64,000 nt of DNA from Allodiplogaster sudhausi (GCA_945643635.1 CALZFC010000029.1:3883501-3947500), one strand, 5' to 3'; shown: positions 26,115 to 39,367, numbered from the stretch's first letter. Numbers and translations: made by a program. Notes: generated by a model not told the origin, from the letters alone.

Positions 26115-27806
26115 AAGGCAGTTTTGTGAGCGTCTATTTGTAAGAAACAACGAACGTGCAAAGTAATACAAACAAAGGAAATCAGTTATGAATGGTTAAC
26201 AACAAAGTAGCATTTTGTGGTTGCGATTTTTTGTTTTAAATTTCTTATATGGGTCTGTCCTTTCGATTTTGGAGAAGGGGCGTCCTTGCTTTCGATCATT
26301 GTTAAATGGTAGAATGCTTTATACAAATGCATTTATCAGCATCTATGACGGAGCAAACTAAAAAAACCGCGTCAGATCTATAAAATAGAGTTCAACAAGT
26401 ACATGCACATTTTTGTACAAGTGTGTATAACAGGAAGAAACCTCGAAAAACTCGTTTTTAGCATGAAATTCGGCGACTGATTTGTCAAGGGATTCTGCAA
26501 AGGACGTAGGGGTGCAGTGTAAAACCAGCCATGATTGATTTTCTCTTCGTACATCCTCCTTCGTAACCCCCCGAGCCGCTCGCTGGGTACGGCACATCCA
26601 GTTGCTGAATACTACAACTTCGAGGCAGTAGCCCCTTGCCTAAAGTAGTAGCAGTGCGCAAACAACTCCGCTCACAGCCCACTGTTCAAAGGAGTCGAAC
26701 AAGAGTGCCCGCTCGGCCACGTGAACCAATTTTTTTTAAATTCTATTCTTTCTTTTTTTTAACGAATTGTTTTTAACTCGTACATCGTACAAAAAGCCTT
26801 CTTCCACCCGGTTCCCGGGGACCAGAACAGATCATCTCTTCGCGATCTTCGCAAGAATATAAATAACGTCGATTTGACTTCCGGCTCGGGAGCGAATAAA
26901 AGTTGCAAAATCACCAATAGTACTAAGTATTCGGATTTTTTTTCAGCTTTTTAAATAGAGAATTCTTAGTATTATATATGATTTTCGTACTTTTGTTCGA
27001 TCTAAGTTTTTTTGTTAGAGAATTCTGTGCGCACAAGTCTTGTTTTTTTTTCCTCGAAACGACTCCTCGATAGCGTTGATGTTGTCATTTTATGTTATTT
27101 TCAATGTACACGATAACGTTTTATATTCATGTGTAGTATGTAATAAATCACTGATCCAAACGGTGGGCGCAGAATATTTCGTTGATTCATGACAAAAATA
27201 TATATGAAGGATTACACTGCAATATTAGAGCGGATAACTTTCTCAATTTAGAGAATTACAAGTTAATTACTTTCAATTAGAATAACCCGGTTATGTCAAG
27301 GGAGACGACAAGCGAAAAAAAAGAGAACTAGCTTAACGTCATGATAATTCGGTAACAAATTTAAAACAATTGTCGCTTATTGTTAGCCCCAAATATGAGC
27401 TTGATAATATTCTAAATAGGTAAGTGCAAGCGAATAACAACAATTTGTCAGTTTGCACAATATGTACAAAGGTTGACGAATTTACAATTGAAATCAAGAC
27501 ATGTGATGCTTTTTTTGTGTATTGCTCATTTGGCCCTCTCTCACTGTATCTTTCCTTTGCTTTCTCTATTTAACTCTCTTTTTCTCTCTCTCACACACAC
27601 ACTCTCTCTCTCTGTCTGTCTGCCTGCGTCTCTCTATCTCGTTCTCTCTCTCTCACTCATTTTTAGAAGAACTCTGATCTGGAACTCTCTTACTTTATCT
27701 CTCCTTCGCTTTTCTCCCTGCCTAACTCTCTGCCTCTCTTTCTCTCTCCCTTTCTCTCACTCATATCTCGCTCACACTATCTTCTCTATCTGTCTGTGTG
27801 TGTGTG

Positions 27807-27860
<54 letters not shown>

Positions 27861-28288
27861 GTTCTATCTCCTTAATAGTGGTTTCTGCTTTAGTGATCTA
27901 TAGTGATCTCCTCAATAGTGATCTCCTCAGGCGATCTCTTAATAGTGATCTCCTCAGGCGTAAGTAGACATGTGATAATGACGTCCTCATCACGTCGCTG
28001 ATACAGCATCTCACCTTCAAAGTCGAGCATCTTGTGCTTGCGCGCACGAAGGAGAATGCCGACCACCTTGAAAAGAAAAATATTCGCGTTTGAATTCGCG
28101 CCTTTTTGCCTGAAACAAGGTCGGCGAGAGAGCATGTGCTACATATGTATATAAAGAGACGTCGACTGGTCACGAACATTCAAATATGCACGCAGATTAC
28201 GGTAAACTTTCGTGCTCCTGTAAAGAAGCGCTCCATTTGAGTTTTACAATCGGCTGCAGCATTCCGTTGGAGAACGGAAAGTATTCTT
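26115..28288 (+). repeat. Second duplication copy (A'-C', middle block B deleted)
   Basis: 26115-26563 equals block A and 26565-28288 equals block C. The intervening 1.66 kb (22751-24411) is missing here. The A'-C' junction falls at CTCCTTCG|TAACCCCCCG. Confidence 0.88.
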
Positions 28289-30034
28289 TTTAGTGCATGT
28301 ATATTCTTTACCATGATATATAAACGCTATACCTATGTAAATACATATATGGGTCCATTATTGACTTTTTTTAAGTTGCCGAAAAACCAGTGGTGCCTTT
28401 CACCCCCTCCCCTACCCCCCCTCCCCAACCTTGTCCGAGATGTACTGGTAGAGCTGGAAGATCTTGCCGAACGAGATTTTCATGCGGCCGTCCTTGGAGC
28501 GGAAGCCGTTTTCGTTGATGACTTCGCAGATGTAGAGCATCTCCTTGGCGATGTGCTTGGCTGGAGATGAAAGAGAGAGAGAGAGAGAGAGTGAGAGAGA
28601 GAGCGAGAGAAAGAGAGAGAAGATAATTAGGCTCTAATAACTTGAAAGGGAGAAGAGAGAGATAGACGAAGAAAGAGAGAGAGAGAGAGAGATGTGGGTA
28701 AGAATATGATATAAAGGAGAGTTATAGAGAGAAAGACTCAGAGAAGATGAAAAGTACGTGAGAAAATAAGGCAATCAGAAACAGAAAAAATAGGCCTGAT
28801 TGACTGATTCGTAAATTGAAAGTTGCAAAGCAATGGCGTCATCATCCCATACGAAAAGAAAAGAAATAAATAATATATAACTTGAACTGACACGCCTTCT
28901 TGGCGCGCATCTCCGTGAGCGTGCCAGGCTTGGGAGCGCCGTACTCATCCGAGTGCTTCTCATACTTTTTCGGAACGTAGTCCTTAATTTGCTAGGCTAA
29001 TTAACTTCCTTAAACTAATTAACTTACCTAAGCCAATTAACTTACCTAAGCCAATTAACTTCCTTAAGCTAATTAACCTTCCATTTGATAATTATGAACA
29101 AAAGTGTAATCATATTGATATTACTAATTAACATCATGTAGTCTCCTGTGAATTACTACTTAGCACACAAATTGCCCAAAGCTCTCAGCAATTGATAGGG
29201 AATCTATACAAATGGGCAATTTCACTAGTCAATCTATGAATTTATCCTCCCCCCCTTATGCTTACCTTTGAGTAGACGTCCTCCTTCTTTCCTGCCGCTT
29301 CCTCCTCTTCAAGCTGCCGAAATTTGAGCATAACCTTGCCGACATCTAAATAAATGTCTCAAACTATGTAAGAATTATTTATTAATTTAATTAATTTTTA
29401 TATAAAGTAAGCTTCTTAACAACTTGCTATTATTAATATACTGTGACAACCACTTTTTCATATTAGAAAGGCCTATTACTGATATACTTTAAATCTTTTT
29501 TATTTCGACTACAAAAAATGGTGAAATAGTTGATGGTTAGAAATTGGGTACAATTTATAAACATACATATAACTGCAAAAATAAAGATATCATTTGTATA
29601 TTTTTTCGCAAAATCACAGTAATTCATAACGATTGTCCTACCAGAGAAGACCCGGCCATCGCGCTTTAGCATTATTGAGCGCTAAATGAAAGAGCAGTGA
29701 AGAATTCTGTCGAAATCGGCTGATATTGAGGAAGATTTCGCGAGAATATATATTTCCGGTGAAGAAGACAGGTAGGAAGGAGCAGGCCAACTATTTTCTT
29801 CGTGTGGGAACACCCCCCTTTGCTTCGATGGATGCGTTCGGGCGGAGATCATGGGGGCACGAGTGTGGTGAGAGGGTTACGAAAGCACGAGAATTAGCGG
29901 AAGAGAGAGAGAGAGAGAGAAGAGAGAGTGAGGGAGACCTGAGAGAGCGAGACAGTTAGAGAAAAGAGGGAGAGTAAAGAGGTGAAAGGATAACAATGGG
30001 GAGAAACAGAGAGGGAGAGAAAGAGAGAGAGGGT

Positions 30035-30081
<47 letters not shown>

Positions 30082-31885
30082 AGAGAAAGCGAGAGAGATG
30101 GAGAGAGAGAGAGAGAAACAGAGGGAGATTGGAGAGTGCGATAACCATGAGAGAATTAAGAATAGGAAGAAGAGCTAGATCTTATTTTGCTCCACAAGAT
30201 TGCTTCTTCCACTTGACACATTCAGAAAGGAGTACAATGCAAACAGACAGAATTTCGAGAGCTAGCAAGATAATGAGAAATAGAGTTGTGAGAGTGGAAA
30301 GGAGAGAGAGAGAAGGGGAGAGGGGGAGAGAGACACGTAGAGAGAGTGAGAGTGAGTGAGAAATTGAGGACGAGAAGCAGATCACGCAAAAGTACATATA
30401 TGTACATACATAAATGAATAAATCTCCCGTACCGTGCGAAAAGTCAAAAGTTCAACAAGGGTGTCAGGTAAACTTGTATATTCTAAGCTTCAGAGCAATT
30501 AAGGCATCCCTGGGGGCATAAAGACAAATGAGTCGTTGCTTAGGTAAGGATCTAACTGTACAAGTAGTTTAAAGAGAGTAATTAGCAAAACATTATTTCT
30601 TTAAAATTAGAAATGTACACAAATTCGTAGATTTTTTTATATAATAAAGAGTAAAAAAAATAAAAAATAAATCGGATGGGGACTCTGGAAATTTTTAATG
30701 AATTATTGTCGATTTCTTAAAAAAAAAGTTATCTTTAATTTAATTCCTGTTTAATTCTTTTAAAAAACGTCTAAAAAAAAGAAATGAAACAAGAAATAAA
30801 TGACAATTCCCGCTCTGACCACTGTCGTTGTGAGATTGGAGTGGGCCGCCGGCTCCTTCTACTGCGTCGTCATTGCCACTGGCAAGCTCGCCATCACTGG
30901 TCGTTCGTGACATTCTCTTTTGAGAGCTGAATTTTAATTTTACTAATTAGTATTTCCTTCTAGATTTTTATTTATTTATTATGCTTTTCTTTTTATCTAA
31001 GAGTAGATGTACATACTATACATACAGTACCGCCAAACATTTCAGGTACATAAATTAATTAGATTAATTAGATTAATTTAAATAATTTCAATTGGAATTT
31101 GAGCGATACTAGGCACTTTTAAGCAGTTTCTTGTGTTTGTTAGGGTGGTTTTTGACATGCTGAATAAGTATATACAGTCAGATTTTAAAATGAATCCGAA
31201 ATGACTGTTTAAAAACGAATTCGGCCGCTTTTAGAAGGGCTAATGGCCGTGTTTTAGGTGCCTTCAATAACACAAGACGATAGCACCTAAAAGACGGTCA
31301 TGACCCTCCTAAAACCGGCCGAATTCGTTTTTAAACGGTCATTTGAGATTCTTTTTAAAATCTGACTGTATGTACTTGTTCAGCACGTCAAAAACCACCC
31401 TAACAAACACAAGAAACTGCGTAAAAGTGCCTAATATCGCTCAAATTCCAATTGAAATTATTAAAATTAATCTAATTAATCTAATTAATTTATGTACCTG
31501 AAATGTTGGGCGGGACTGTAGATATGTATATCTTTAGATAAAATGATATGTATATCTTTAGTTAAAATAGCACAGCAAAAAAGTAGCCATATTATTGTTC
31601 TTTTTTTTGCTTGAATTTTTGTCTTTATTTTTGCTCTAGCCATTGAAAAATATTTGTTTAAAAGACTTTTAAAGTCGACACAATTCTCACCGCTGCTTGA
31701 CTGCAAACTTCTTCTTTAGTCGCTCCCAAGCCGCCTCGACCTCCTCGCTGAAGCCGACGAGGGGCGCATGGCCCTTTACTGGATATGGGAGAGAGAGAGA
31801 GCAAGAGAAAGAAAGAAGGAATGAAAGAAAAAGAGAGAGAGGGAGGGAGAGAAAGACAAACAAAGAGCAAGAGACAGAGGAGTGA

Positions 31886-31940
<55 letters not shown>

Positions 31941-32169
31941 ATAGAGCGACATAGAGGCAGAGAGAAAGAGAGAGAAAGATCGACTATGAGAGTAAAGGGT
32001 TTCGAGAGGCAAAGTGAGTGAGAGTGAAAGAAAAGTTAATAAAAAGAGAATATGGAAACGAAAAAAGTATATCTATTTATATGAATAAATAATAAAGATG
32101 AAAACCTGTCGCCACGGTCACGGTGATCATCACTGTTTTCGCGCATTTTAGCTTGCGAAAAATGGCCAT
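27890..32169 (-). CDS. STARS/ABRA-like protein with Costars domain
   Basis: Exons in transcript order: 32169-32106, 31778-31691, 30926 to ~30800 (3' end uncertain), 29681-29642, 29345-29266, 28991-28892, 28560-28430 and 28066-27890; phases agree except the unresolved third donor. The C-terminus is a Costars domain: RAKKASKHIAKEMLYICEVI, then KISFGKIFQLYQYISDK, then VVGILLRARKHKMLDFEGEM..DEDVIITCLL. This matches vertebrate ABRA (STARS; VVGILMRARKH, FEGEMLWQGRDD). The preceding YGAPKPGT stretch matches ABRA YGRPKEGT. N-terminal exons give RKLKCAKTVMI and FSEEVEAAWERLKKKF. ABRA is an actin-binding, Rho/SRF-activating protein. The tail adds a repeat EEITI three times, absent from ABRA, before TAA. 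Very confident of the Costars part, less of the first three exons. Confidence 0.8.
28563..28700 (+). repeat. (GA)n arrays in a Costars-gene intron
   Basis: GA tracts at ~28570-28620 and ~28674-28692 in the intron upstream of exon 28560-28430. On the sense strand they form the pyrimidine tract of the 3' splice site. Confidence 0.8.
28997..29072 (+). repeat. 18-bp tandem repeat (4 units) in an intron
   Basis: Units TAATTAACTT(C/A)C(C/T)TAAGC, starting right beside the acceptor of exon 28991-28892 (sense CCTAG). Confidence 0.8.
31023..31520. mobile_element. 498-bp imperfect palindromic MITE
   Basis: Terminal inverted repeats start TACAGTACCGCC(A)AACATTTC and end with the mirror GTTGGGCGGGACTGTA; mirrored positions sum to 62543. 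The whole element folds on itself: ATTAATTAGATTAATT near the ends, TTCTTGTGTTTGTTAGGGTG mid-arm and GAATTCGGCCG near the centre. No coding capacity. It lies in an intron of the STARS-like gene. Confidence 0.85.
31796..31980 (+). repeat. (GA)n array in the first intron of the STARS-like gene
   Basis: Purine array lying just upstream (sense) of the acceptor at 31779. Long open frames on both strands here are artefacts of the repeat. Confidence 0.85.
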
Positions 32170-32904
32170 TCTTCAAGGAATAAGATGTTCAACGAATATA
32201 GTTGATCCTCTTCATATATGTATGTACTAATTGTAAGTATATTATTTGAAGATGTTGCGTGATTATCACAGAGAACCGGCCAAAAAGCGTTGATATCGGT
32301 GGGGATATTTGCATGTATGTAAATAATGCAGAAGGAAATAGGAAGTCTGCGATATGGAAGGGGAGAAGGGAGGAGTACATCGCGGACCAGCTGTTCCTGC
32401 CCCCCCCCCCCTCAGGCAGAAGATGCAAATGTGGCGAACACATGTTAGGCCCGAGTTTGCGTCTCCTCCCTCAGTCAGCGGGATCAACTGCGAGGCAATC
32501 ACATTGGAATCGTTCACTCTCTCTCTCTCTCTCTTTCTCTCTCTCTATCTCTCTCGCTCTCTCACTCTACCTATTTCTCTTTCTCTCTAGCCGTCCGCTT
32601 CTCTCTCCTCTCTAACTCATTCTGCACCCTTCCACTTCTCTCTCAACCTTTCTGATTTTATGCCCCGTTTTACAATAGCTTAGCCTCACTCGTTCACTAC
32701 TTCAATTTCTCTTTTTTATCATACTTCTGCCTCTGAGCATTTGACTTGATACCCTCTCTCTTTACACCTCGCTCTCCATCGTTCTCTCATTCGCTCTCTT
32801 TCTCTATCTTTCTCTCTCACTCTCTCTCTCCATCTCTCTCTCCTCCTCTCGCTCTCTCTAACTCTCTTTATCTCCCTCTCCTCTCACTCTCTCTCCCGCC
32901 ATCA

Positions 32905-33048
32905 TTCAAATATGCTCGCGTCCATCTGGACAAAGAAGCTGTAATGCAGCTAATGAACGGAGCCCCTCTGCGAACTCGGAATGCGAAGGATAACAACAAC
33001 ATTTGGACGTTCTCGCATACCTGCTTTCAGGAAGATCGTTGCAAATAA
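32905..33048. other. GC-richer coding-like island, strand undecided
   Basis: The + frame reads YARVHLDKEAVMQLMNGAP and ends at TAA 33046-33048. The minus frame of the same segment is also open (SFAFRVRRGAPF) and has an acceptor-like CCTGAAAGCAG. I cannot tell which is real or name a family. Confidence 0.25.
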
Positions 33049-33145
33049 AAGTTACATATCATAATTATTTTTGCGATATTCTTCCCGAGTAAAATTATTA
33101 CATATCAAATAATGAAAAACTCAATCTTCTAATAAAAGAATTAAA

Positions 33146-33421
33146 TTAACTTCATTATATTTTTTAATAAAAGTTGAAATAAAGTTTAAAACATAGCTTT
33201 AATTTAGAAGAGAAAGTACGCTATAATTTTTAGCATTTGAAATATCACATAAGTTTTCGGTGATCGCCCTCCTTTAAAAAAAATTAACTTCATTATATTT
33301 TTTAATAAAAGTTTAAATAAAGTTTAAAACATTGCTTTAATTTAGAAGAGAAAGTACGCTATAATTTTTAGCATTTGAAATATCACATAAGTTTTCGGTG
33401 ATCGCCCTCCTTTAATGAGAA
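33146..33421 (+). repeat. 138-bp tandem duplication
   Basis: 33146-33283 is repeated at 33284-33421 with very few differences (TTGAAATAAAG versus TTTAAATAAAG). Confidence 0.9.
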
Positions 33422-34560
33422 ATCAGATAAAATAAGGTAAGCTAAATTTCAGAATTAACTTTTAAGAAGTGAATTGGAAGGAAGAAAGCTAAATTTTTTG
33501 GCATTAATTTATAAGAGGTGAAAAAGAAACAAGGCCCTCGAAGTCATTCCAACGGCTGCTCCCGTGTTCGTTCTGAACAACCTTTTGCACACCTCTGCAC
33601 AAGAATTCATCATCATCACACCTTTCTTTTTTCAAAGTTCTCTCTTTCTCTACCTTCTTTCTGTTCTTGTATTTTTTTTTCCTCCTGTCCCTCTCTTTCT
33701 CTCTTTTCCCTTTCTGCTTACCGTTCTATTTCAAGCTTATACTTAGACTCTCAATTTTCTAATGATTCTTTCTCTCCTTGTAGCTCTGCCCTCATAGTTG
33801 GGCTCACTCTCTCCCTTACTCGAAGAATATCAAGTGTACAAATTTTTTTTTGCTGCGCAACCCTTTATCTTGATTCCGTCTTCTTTTCTTTACTTTGTTG
33901 TTGTCTTCTCACATATCCCTTTATATCTCTCGCCCCATCCACTTATCTTTCTCACTGTCTCTCTTCTCCCTCTCTCTCTCTCTCTCTCTCTCTATCCTTC
34001 CCTCGCTGCACCCACAATCTCTCCTTCGGCGTAGGGAGACAGGGCTATTCATTGCTCAACTCGAGTTGCTTCTGAGTCAACATTGCTCTCGCAGAGTTTG
34101 TAAGAGGATGTGGATGGATTCGTGGTCGGGGTGGGGGGGGGGGCTGAGAAAATATGTGGGCCAATATCGTCCTCTTCAGTCTCCATTGTTGACTTATCCG
34201 GCTCAACTCTGCAAAGAAGATTAAAGACTGCCTACATACATATGTACATATATGTATACTTATCATCAATTCAAACATTGCCAGCTTCGTCCAATTTCGT
34301 TTTTGGTTTAATTTCACATACCATGCAAACGTATGCAAAAGCTCTGTGTTACCATGGGCAGAGGTGCCCAAAAGTAGCCGTAAGGTTCGGAAAATTGAGA
34401 CGCTGCCTAGGCATTTAGAGTGGCCAAGGAGTTTTGAACAACGTATATATGACGCGATTTGCGATAGAATCAAAATGGCCGATTACCCGGCAAAATTAGA
34501 TTTCGCTCAAAAGCTGTTCATAGCTTCTTTTTAACACGTCGAAACGACTGGTATATGTCC

Positions 34561-34620
34561 GAGTTTTCCCCGCCGGGCATCGAACCCGGACCTGCATATT
34601 GCTTCCCATCCTCATATGTA
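34561..34620 (-). other. tRNA 3'-half-like sequence (T-arm / B box)
   Basis: On the minus strand CCGGGTTCGATGCCCGG forms a perfect 5-bp stem with a 7-base TTCGATG loop, preceded by GCAGGT. No D-arm or A box is visible upstream, so this is a fragment, possibly from a tRNA-derived SINE, not a tRNA gene. It is duplicated at ~39368-39427. Confidence 0.5.
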
Positions 34621-36275
34621 TGTTCGAAACAAGATTGTTTCGTACATGTTGCAAACTTTGGACAGATTAAATGCTCGGCTGTGTGCCATGCGGCGAAATC
34701 CAAAAAAGCATCAATCGCTCGCTGCGCTCGCAAAGAGGCCAATGTAAAATTTTCAACTATATTGTACACACTTTTTTCGTTAGCATATACCTTCCTTATC
34801 TTGACTCCTTCGTCTTCTATGCTGTTTGTTGTTTTGTTCTTTCTTATGCCTTTATATCTCTCGGCCCCCTTATCTTTCTCACTATCTTCACTCTCTCTCT
34901 ATCTCTATCTCTATCTCTCTCTAACTCTCTCTATCGCTCTCCTCTCTCTCCCGCTCGCTATATTTCCCTCTCCACTCTCCACCAGCCACAACCTCCTTCT
35001 GCGCATGGAAACAGAGGGCTATACAGTGCTCAACACGAGTTGCTTCTGAGTCAATAGTGCTCTTGCGCTGTTTGTAAGAGGATTCGTCGGTGGGGAGGGG
35101 GGACACGAGAAAATTGACTTTTTTCCATCACCCTCAGTTAAAATATCCGTCACCAAGAATTGAAGGAACCAAATGTGGCGGTTTTTGTCCGCGGTTCTTT
35201 TTCGTCTGACTGCTCGTCGCATTGGGCAAACACTATCTCGACCTGTATCTGTATTCCCAGAGACCCCTTTTGCAATGCGATTAGACGAGAGAAACAAGCA
35301 AACTTATTTATGTGGAGAAACCCGTATAAGAGAAACAATTAGCAATTAGCTATACAATTTAATACAGATCCGCAAACTCACGACACCGCGTAGCTGTCCC
35401 TGTCCTTGTCCTCGACTCTGCGCCTCGGCAATTTAATTAATTTGTATAAAAAGTAACTTTCTTAACAACTTGCTATTATTAATATACGGTGACAAACACT
35501 TTTTCATATAAGAAAGGCTGGCATATTACTGATATACATGAAATCTTTTATTTATTTATTTCGACTACAAGATTAGAGGAAAATGGTGAAATAAAACCTC
35601 TGTTCCGCCTCGAGTCGAGACTCCACGCAGCCTACTCCTCAGCAAGTCTTCCCTCACGACTGACTATCCCAGTCGACTCTCCCTACACAAAACTAGATGT
35701 TGAATTCGCCGTTCTTTAATAATTATTCAGAACGACATCGGTTTGCATTGCCAACATGCATCGATAGGAGACAGATTACTAACATCATATAAAATTTTTG
35801 ATTAAATAAGACCTCGCGATTCGTAGCTACTACGTTAATTCGGTTAACAAATTTATTTTAGTTACTAATTTGCATTTTGTAAGAGCGGAAGGAAAGGACA
35901 AAAGCAAAAGATATTGGAAGCATTTTCAACTAAAGAGTTTGTCTGGAAACATTTGTCTTGCATCATTTCATGCAATCACCTTCGCTGTGCCCGGTCGCCT
36001 TCTGGAATGCCTCTGAAATTCTGGAAAGCCTCGCCTTGTGGTGCTGTTGCCAATCTCCACTTGCTTTCTCGTTTTATGTTGTAGATGAATAAGTTAATAT
36101 GGCCAAATAAGGCAGTAGTCTTAAGGATAGAATTTAAAAAAAATTGCATAAATAAAATATTTAATTAAAAAAATACCATTTGTGTGATACTTTAAAGGAG
36201 CTGTTGGGTTATATAAGGAAGGCAGGCGTGAATATCCCTGTTTGGAAGTAATAATTACGCGATTTTCCATTCTAG

Positions 36276-38190
36276 AAGACGACGACTCCTCGGAGCTTTC
36301 GTGGTTTATCAAGTGGGCAACGTTCTTCTTCAATCTGCTCTGGTAATTTCATTTTGATTCTTATTAATTAATTAATTAATTACCTTATATATTTATTTAT
36401 TTATCAACATCGATCGAAGGAATACAAGCTGAAAAAACCCATTTAAAACTAGAATTTTTTTTTTACATAAATCAAAATTAGCAACAAAACAAATTATAAA
36501 TGAGACAGAAATGAGACATTAAATATAATAAATAAATTAGTACAATAAATTATTAATTACAAATTTAGAATTCAAAAAGTTTTGGCGGCAAATTTAAATA
36601 TTTACCTCTTCAAGGCACTCGGTCGGCGTGACGCTCGTGTCGCTCGGCGCCTACTTTCACATAATCAAGATTGACGACATTTACGAAGGACTCTCGCGCG
36701 CTGGCCAGGTTTCCGAATGATACCATAGACACATAAATGTAAATATAAATATTTATTTTATTTTTTAATCAATTAAAAAAAATTATATCAGCAATGTATA
36801 ATTTAAATTTTGAATTTATTTGATAAATTTTGATTTCAAAAAAAGGTTTTGGCGCCAAATTTAAATACCCTTTTCCCTCTTCTAGTTCTGGCTCGATCCG
36901 AGTCTACTGATCGTCTTCATCGGCTTCCTGCTTCTCCTGCTCGGATTCATTGGCGCCGTCGGAGCGCTACGGTAGATACACTGAAATGATAAATCTCATT
37001 CGTTGCCTTCTCTCCCTCTCTTTCTCTCTCTTTCTCTTTCTTTCTCTCTCACTGTCTCTAGATCTCTCTCCACCTTTATATTTTCTCTCTCTCTCTCTCG
37101 CTTTCCATCTCCCTCTCTCTCTCGTTCTCTCTCCCACTCTATCTCTGTCTCTCGCCCTTTCTCCCTCTCTCTCCTCGCTCTCTCTCTCGCTCTCTCTTCT
37201 CTCTCTGTCTCTCTGTCTCTCTTTCTCTCTTCCAGTGAGAATCTGCACTTCCTCCTCACATACATCGTGCTCCTCTTGATCATCCTCTTCATCGAAGCTG
37301 CCACCGTGATCATTGTCTACTCATTCATGAGTCGTCTTCAGGCTGTCTTCGAAGGCGTCATGATGCAGCTGGTTCGGCTTGGCGGGAATTTCAAAAATCC
37401 ACAATTTTGAAATTTGAATTTAGCTCCCTTCGAGAAAGTTATTTAAAAAAAATATATATATATTTAAATAAATTTAAATCCCATTTACAGGTGATTGGTT
37501 ACTACGAGGACGCCGACTACCAACTGCTCATGGATACGATGCAGGTGGAAATTGAAGCAGTGTTTTGCCTCCCCTTTCACTCTCTCCTTCTCCATCGTTC
37601 TATGCTTTCTAAATCTCTCTCTCTCTCTCCATCTCTCTCTCTCTCCATCTCTCTCTCTCTTTCTCTCTCGCTCTCGCTCTCTAACCCACTCTTGTTATGC
37701 TTCCTCATTCCTTTTAATCTAGCAGTTGTGCTATAGTCAAATCAATAATCGCAAAAATCAGATCGATAATTTCAATTAAAAAAAAACGCTGTTTGCTTTA
37801 CAGGCTCAATGGAAGTGCTGCGGTGTCACGAAGCCGAGTGATTACGAGAGAAACGAATACTTTGCCACGTCGGCAGCCGAGGTTTAATTTTGCTAACTAA
37901 GTCTAAATAATAAATTAATTTAAACAATAAAAAATAATTAATAGTAAAGATAATAAACGACTGAAAACAAATTTATTCACAAGCCGAACCCGCATTCATA
38001 AATTCTCAAGTGCTAGAGAGCATGTGATTTATAGAGACGGTGACTGCAATAGTCATTCAAATTGTCTTCTCTAACTGTCCAGTTTGGCGTCGTGGACGCT
38101 GGCGGTGTTCCTTCTTCCTGCTGCACGCCCGACTACTTCAACACCACCGTCGGCATCAATACAGCGTGCGGCCAGGGAACGCGACTCAAG
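36276..38190 (+). pseudogene. Truncated duplicate set of tetraspanin exons (copy 1)
   Basis: Exons 36276-36342 (TM1), 36615-36708, 36886-36971 (TM2), 37236-37371 (TM3), 37491-37544, 37804-37881 (CCG motif) and 38083-38190. These equal exons of the complete copy downstream, but TM4 and the C-terminus follow only the second copy. Exon 38083-38190 ends in phase 0, whereas the TM1 exon of copy 2 needs phase-1 entry, so simple read-through between the copies would shift the frame. Splicing from 38190 straight to the TM4 exon at 43286 would be in phase, but would skip 5 kb. Called a pseudogene only because it lacks its own end. Confidence 0.65.
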
Positions 38191-39367
38191 GTGCACAATC
38201 GTGACGTGACCCTTCTCATTTGAATTCTTGCCTTTCCCGCCGAGCACCAGTATTTTTAGTTCTTAATTTTTTCACCCTAAAAGATTCCAATTAGGTCACT
38301 GCTGTATTGTTGGGTAACTGCTGCTTTAATGTACAAGGGCATGCCAAATCAAGGATAATTTAAACTTTGCTTGCTTTCCATGTCCTTATGATGCACATTG
38401 AAATGGCGCTGGTTTCCTTTTCAGAATATATTTAATTAAGCGTGCCACCGTAATCCGCTCTTTCTTTCTGTTCTTGTATTTTTTTTTCCTCCTGTCCCTC
38501 TCTTTCTCTCTTTTCCCTTTCTGCTTACCGTTCTATTTCAAGCTTATACTTAGACTCTCAATTTTCTAATGATTCTTTCTCTCCTTGTAGCTCTGCCCTC
38601 ATATTTGGGCTCACTCTCTCCCTTACTCGAAGAATATCAAGTGTACAAATTTTTTTTTGCTGCGCAACCCTTTATCTTGATTCCGTCTTCTTTTCTTTAC
38701 TTTGTTGTTGTCTTCTCACATATCCCTTTATATCTCTCGCCCCATCCACTTATCTTTCTCACTGTCTCTCTTCTCCCTCTCTCTCTCTCTCTCTCTCTCT
38801 ATCCTTCCCTCGCTGCACCCACAATCTCTCCTTCGGCGTAGGGAGACAGGGCTATTCATTGCTCAACTCGAGTTGCTTCTGAGTCAACATTGCTCTCGCA
38901 GAGTTTGTAAGAGGATGTGGATGGATTCGTGGTCGGGGTGGGGGGGGGGGCTGAGAAAATATGTGGGCCAATATCGTCCTCTTCAGTCTCCATTGTTGAC
39001 TTATCCGGCTCAACTCTGCAAAGAAGATTAAAGACTGCCTACATACATATGTACATATATGTATACTTATCATCAATTCAAACATTGCCAGCTTCGTCCA
39101 ATTTCGTTTTTGGTTTAATTTCACATACCATGCAAACGTATGCAAAAGCTCTGTGTTACCATGGGCAGAGGTGCCCAAAAGTAGCCGTAAGGTTCGGAAA
39201 ATTGAGACGCTGCCTAGGCATTTAGAGTGGCCAAGGAGTTTTGAACAACGTATATATGACGCGATTTGCGATAGAATCAAAATGGCCGATTACCCGGCAA
39301 AATTAGATTTCGCTCAAAAGCTGTTCATAGCTTCTTTTTAACACGTCGAAACGACTGGTATATGTCC

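Noticed and set aside
34045..34473. 142-codon minus open frame (and duplicate at 38852-39280)
   Set aside because: It looks longer than chance but crosses CT-rich and tRNA-like fragments with no domain; duplication is explained by the 4.8-kb tandem repeat.
36967..37313. Minus-strand Arg/Glu frames over the tetraspanin intron
   Set aside because: Antisense of the CT array and of the TM3 exon.
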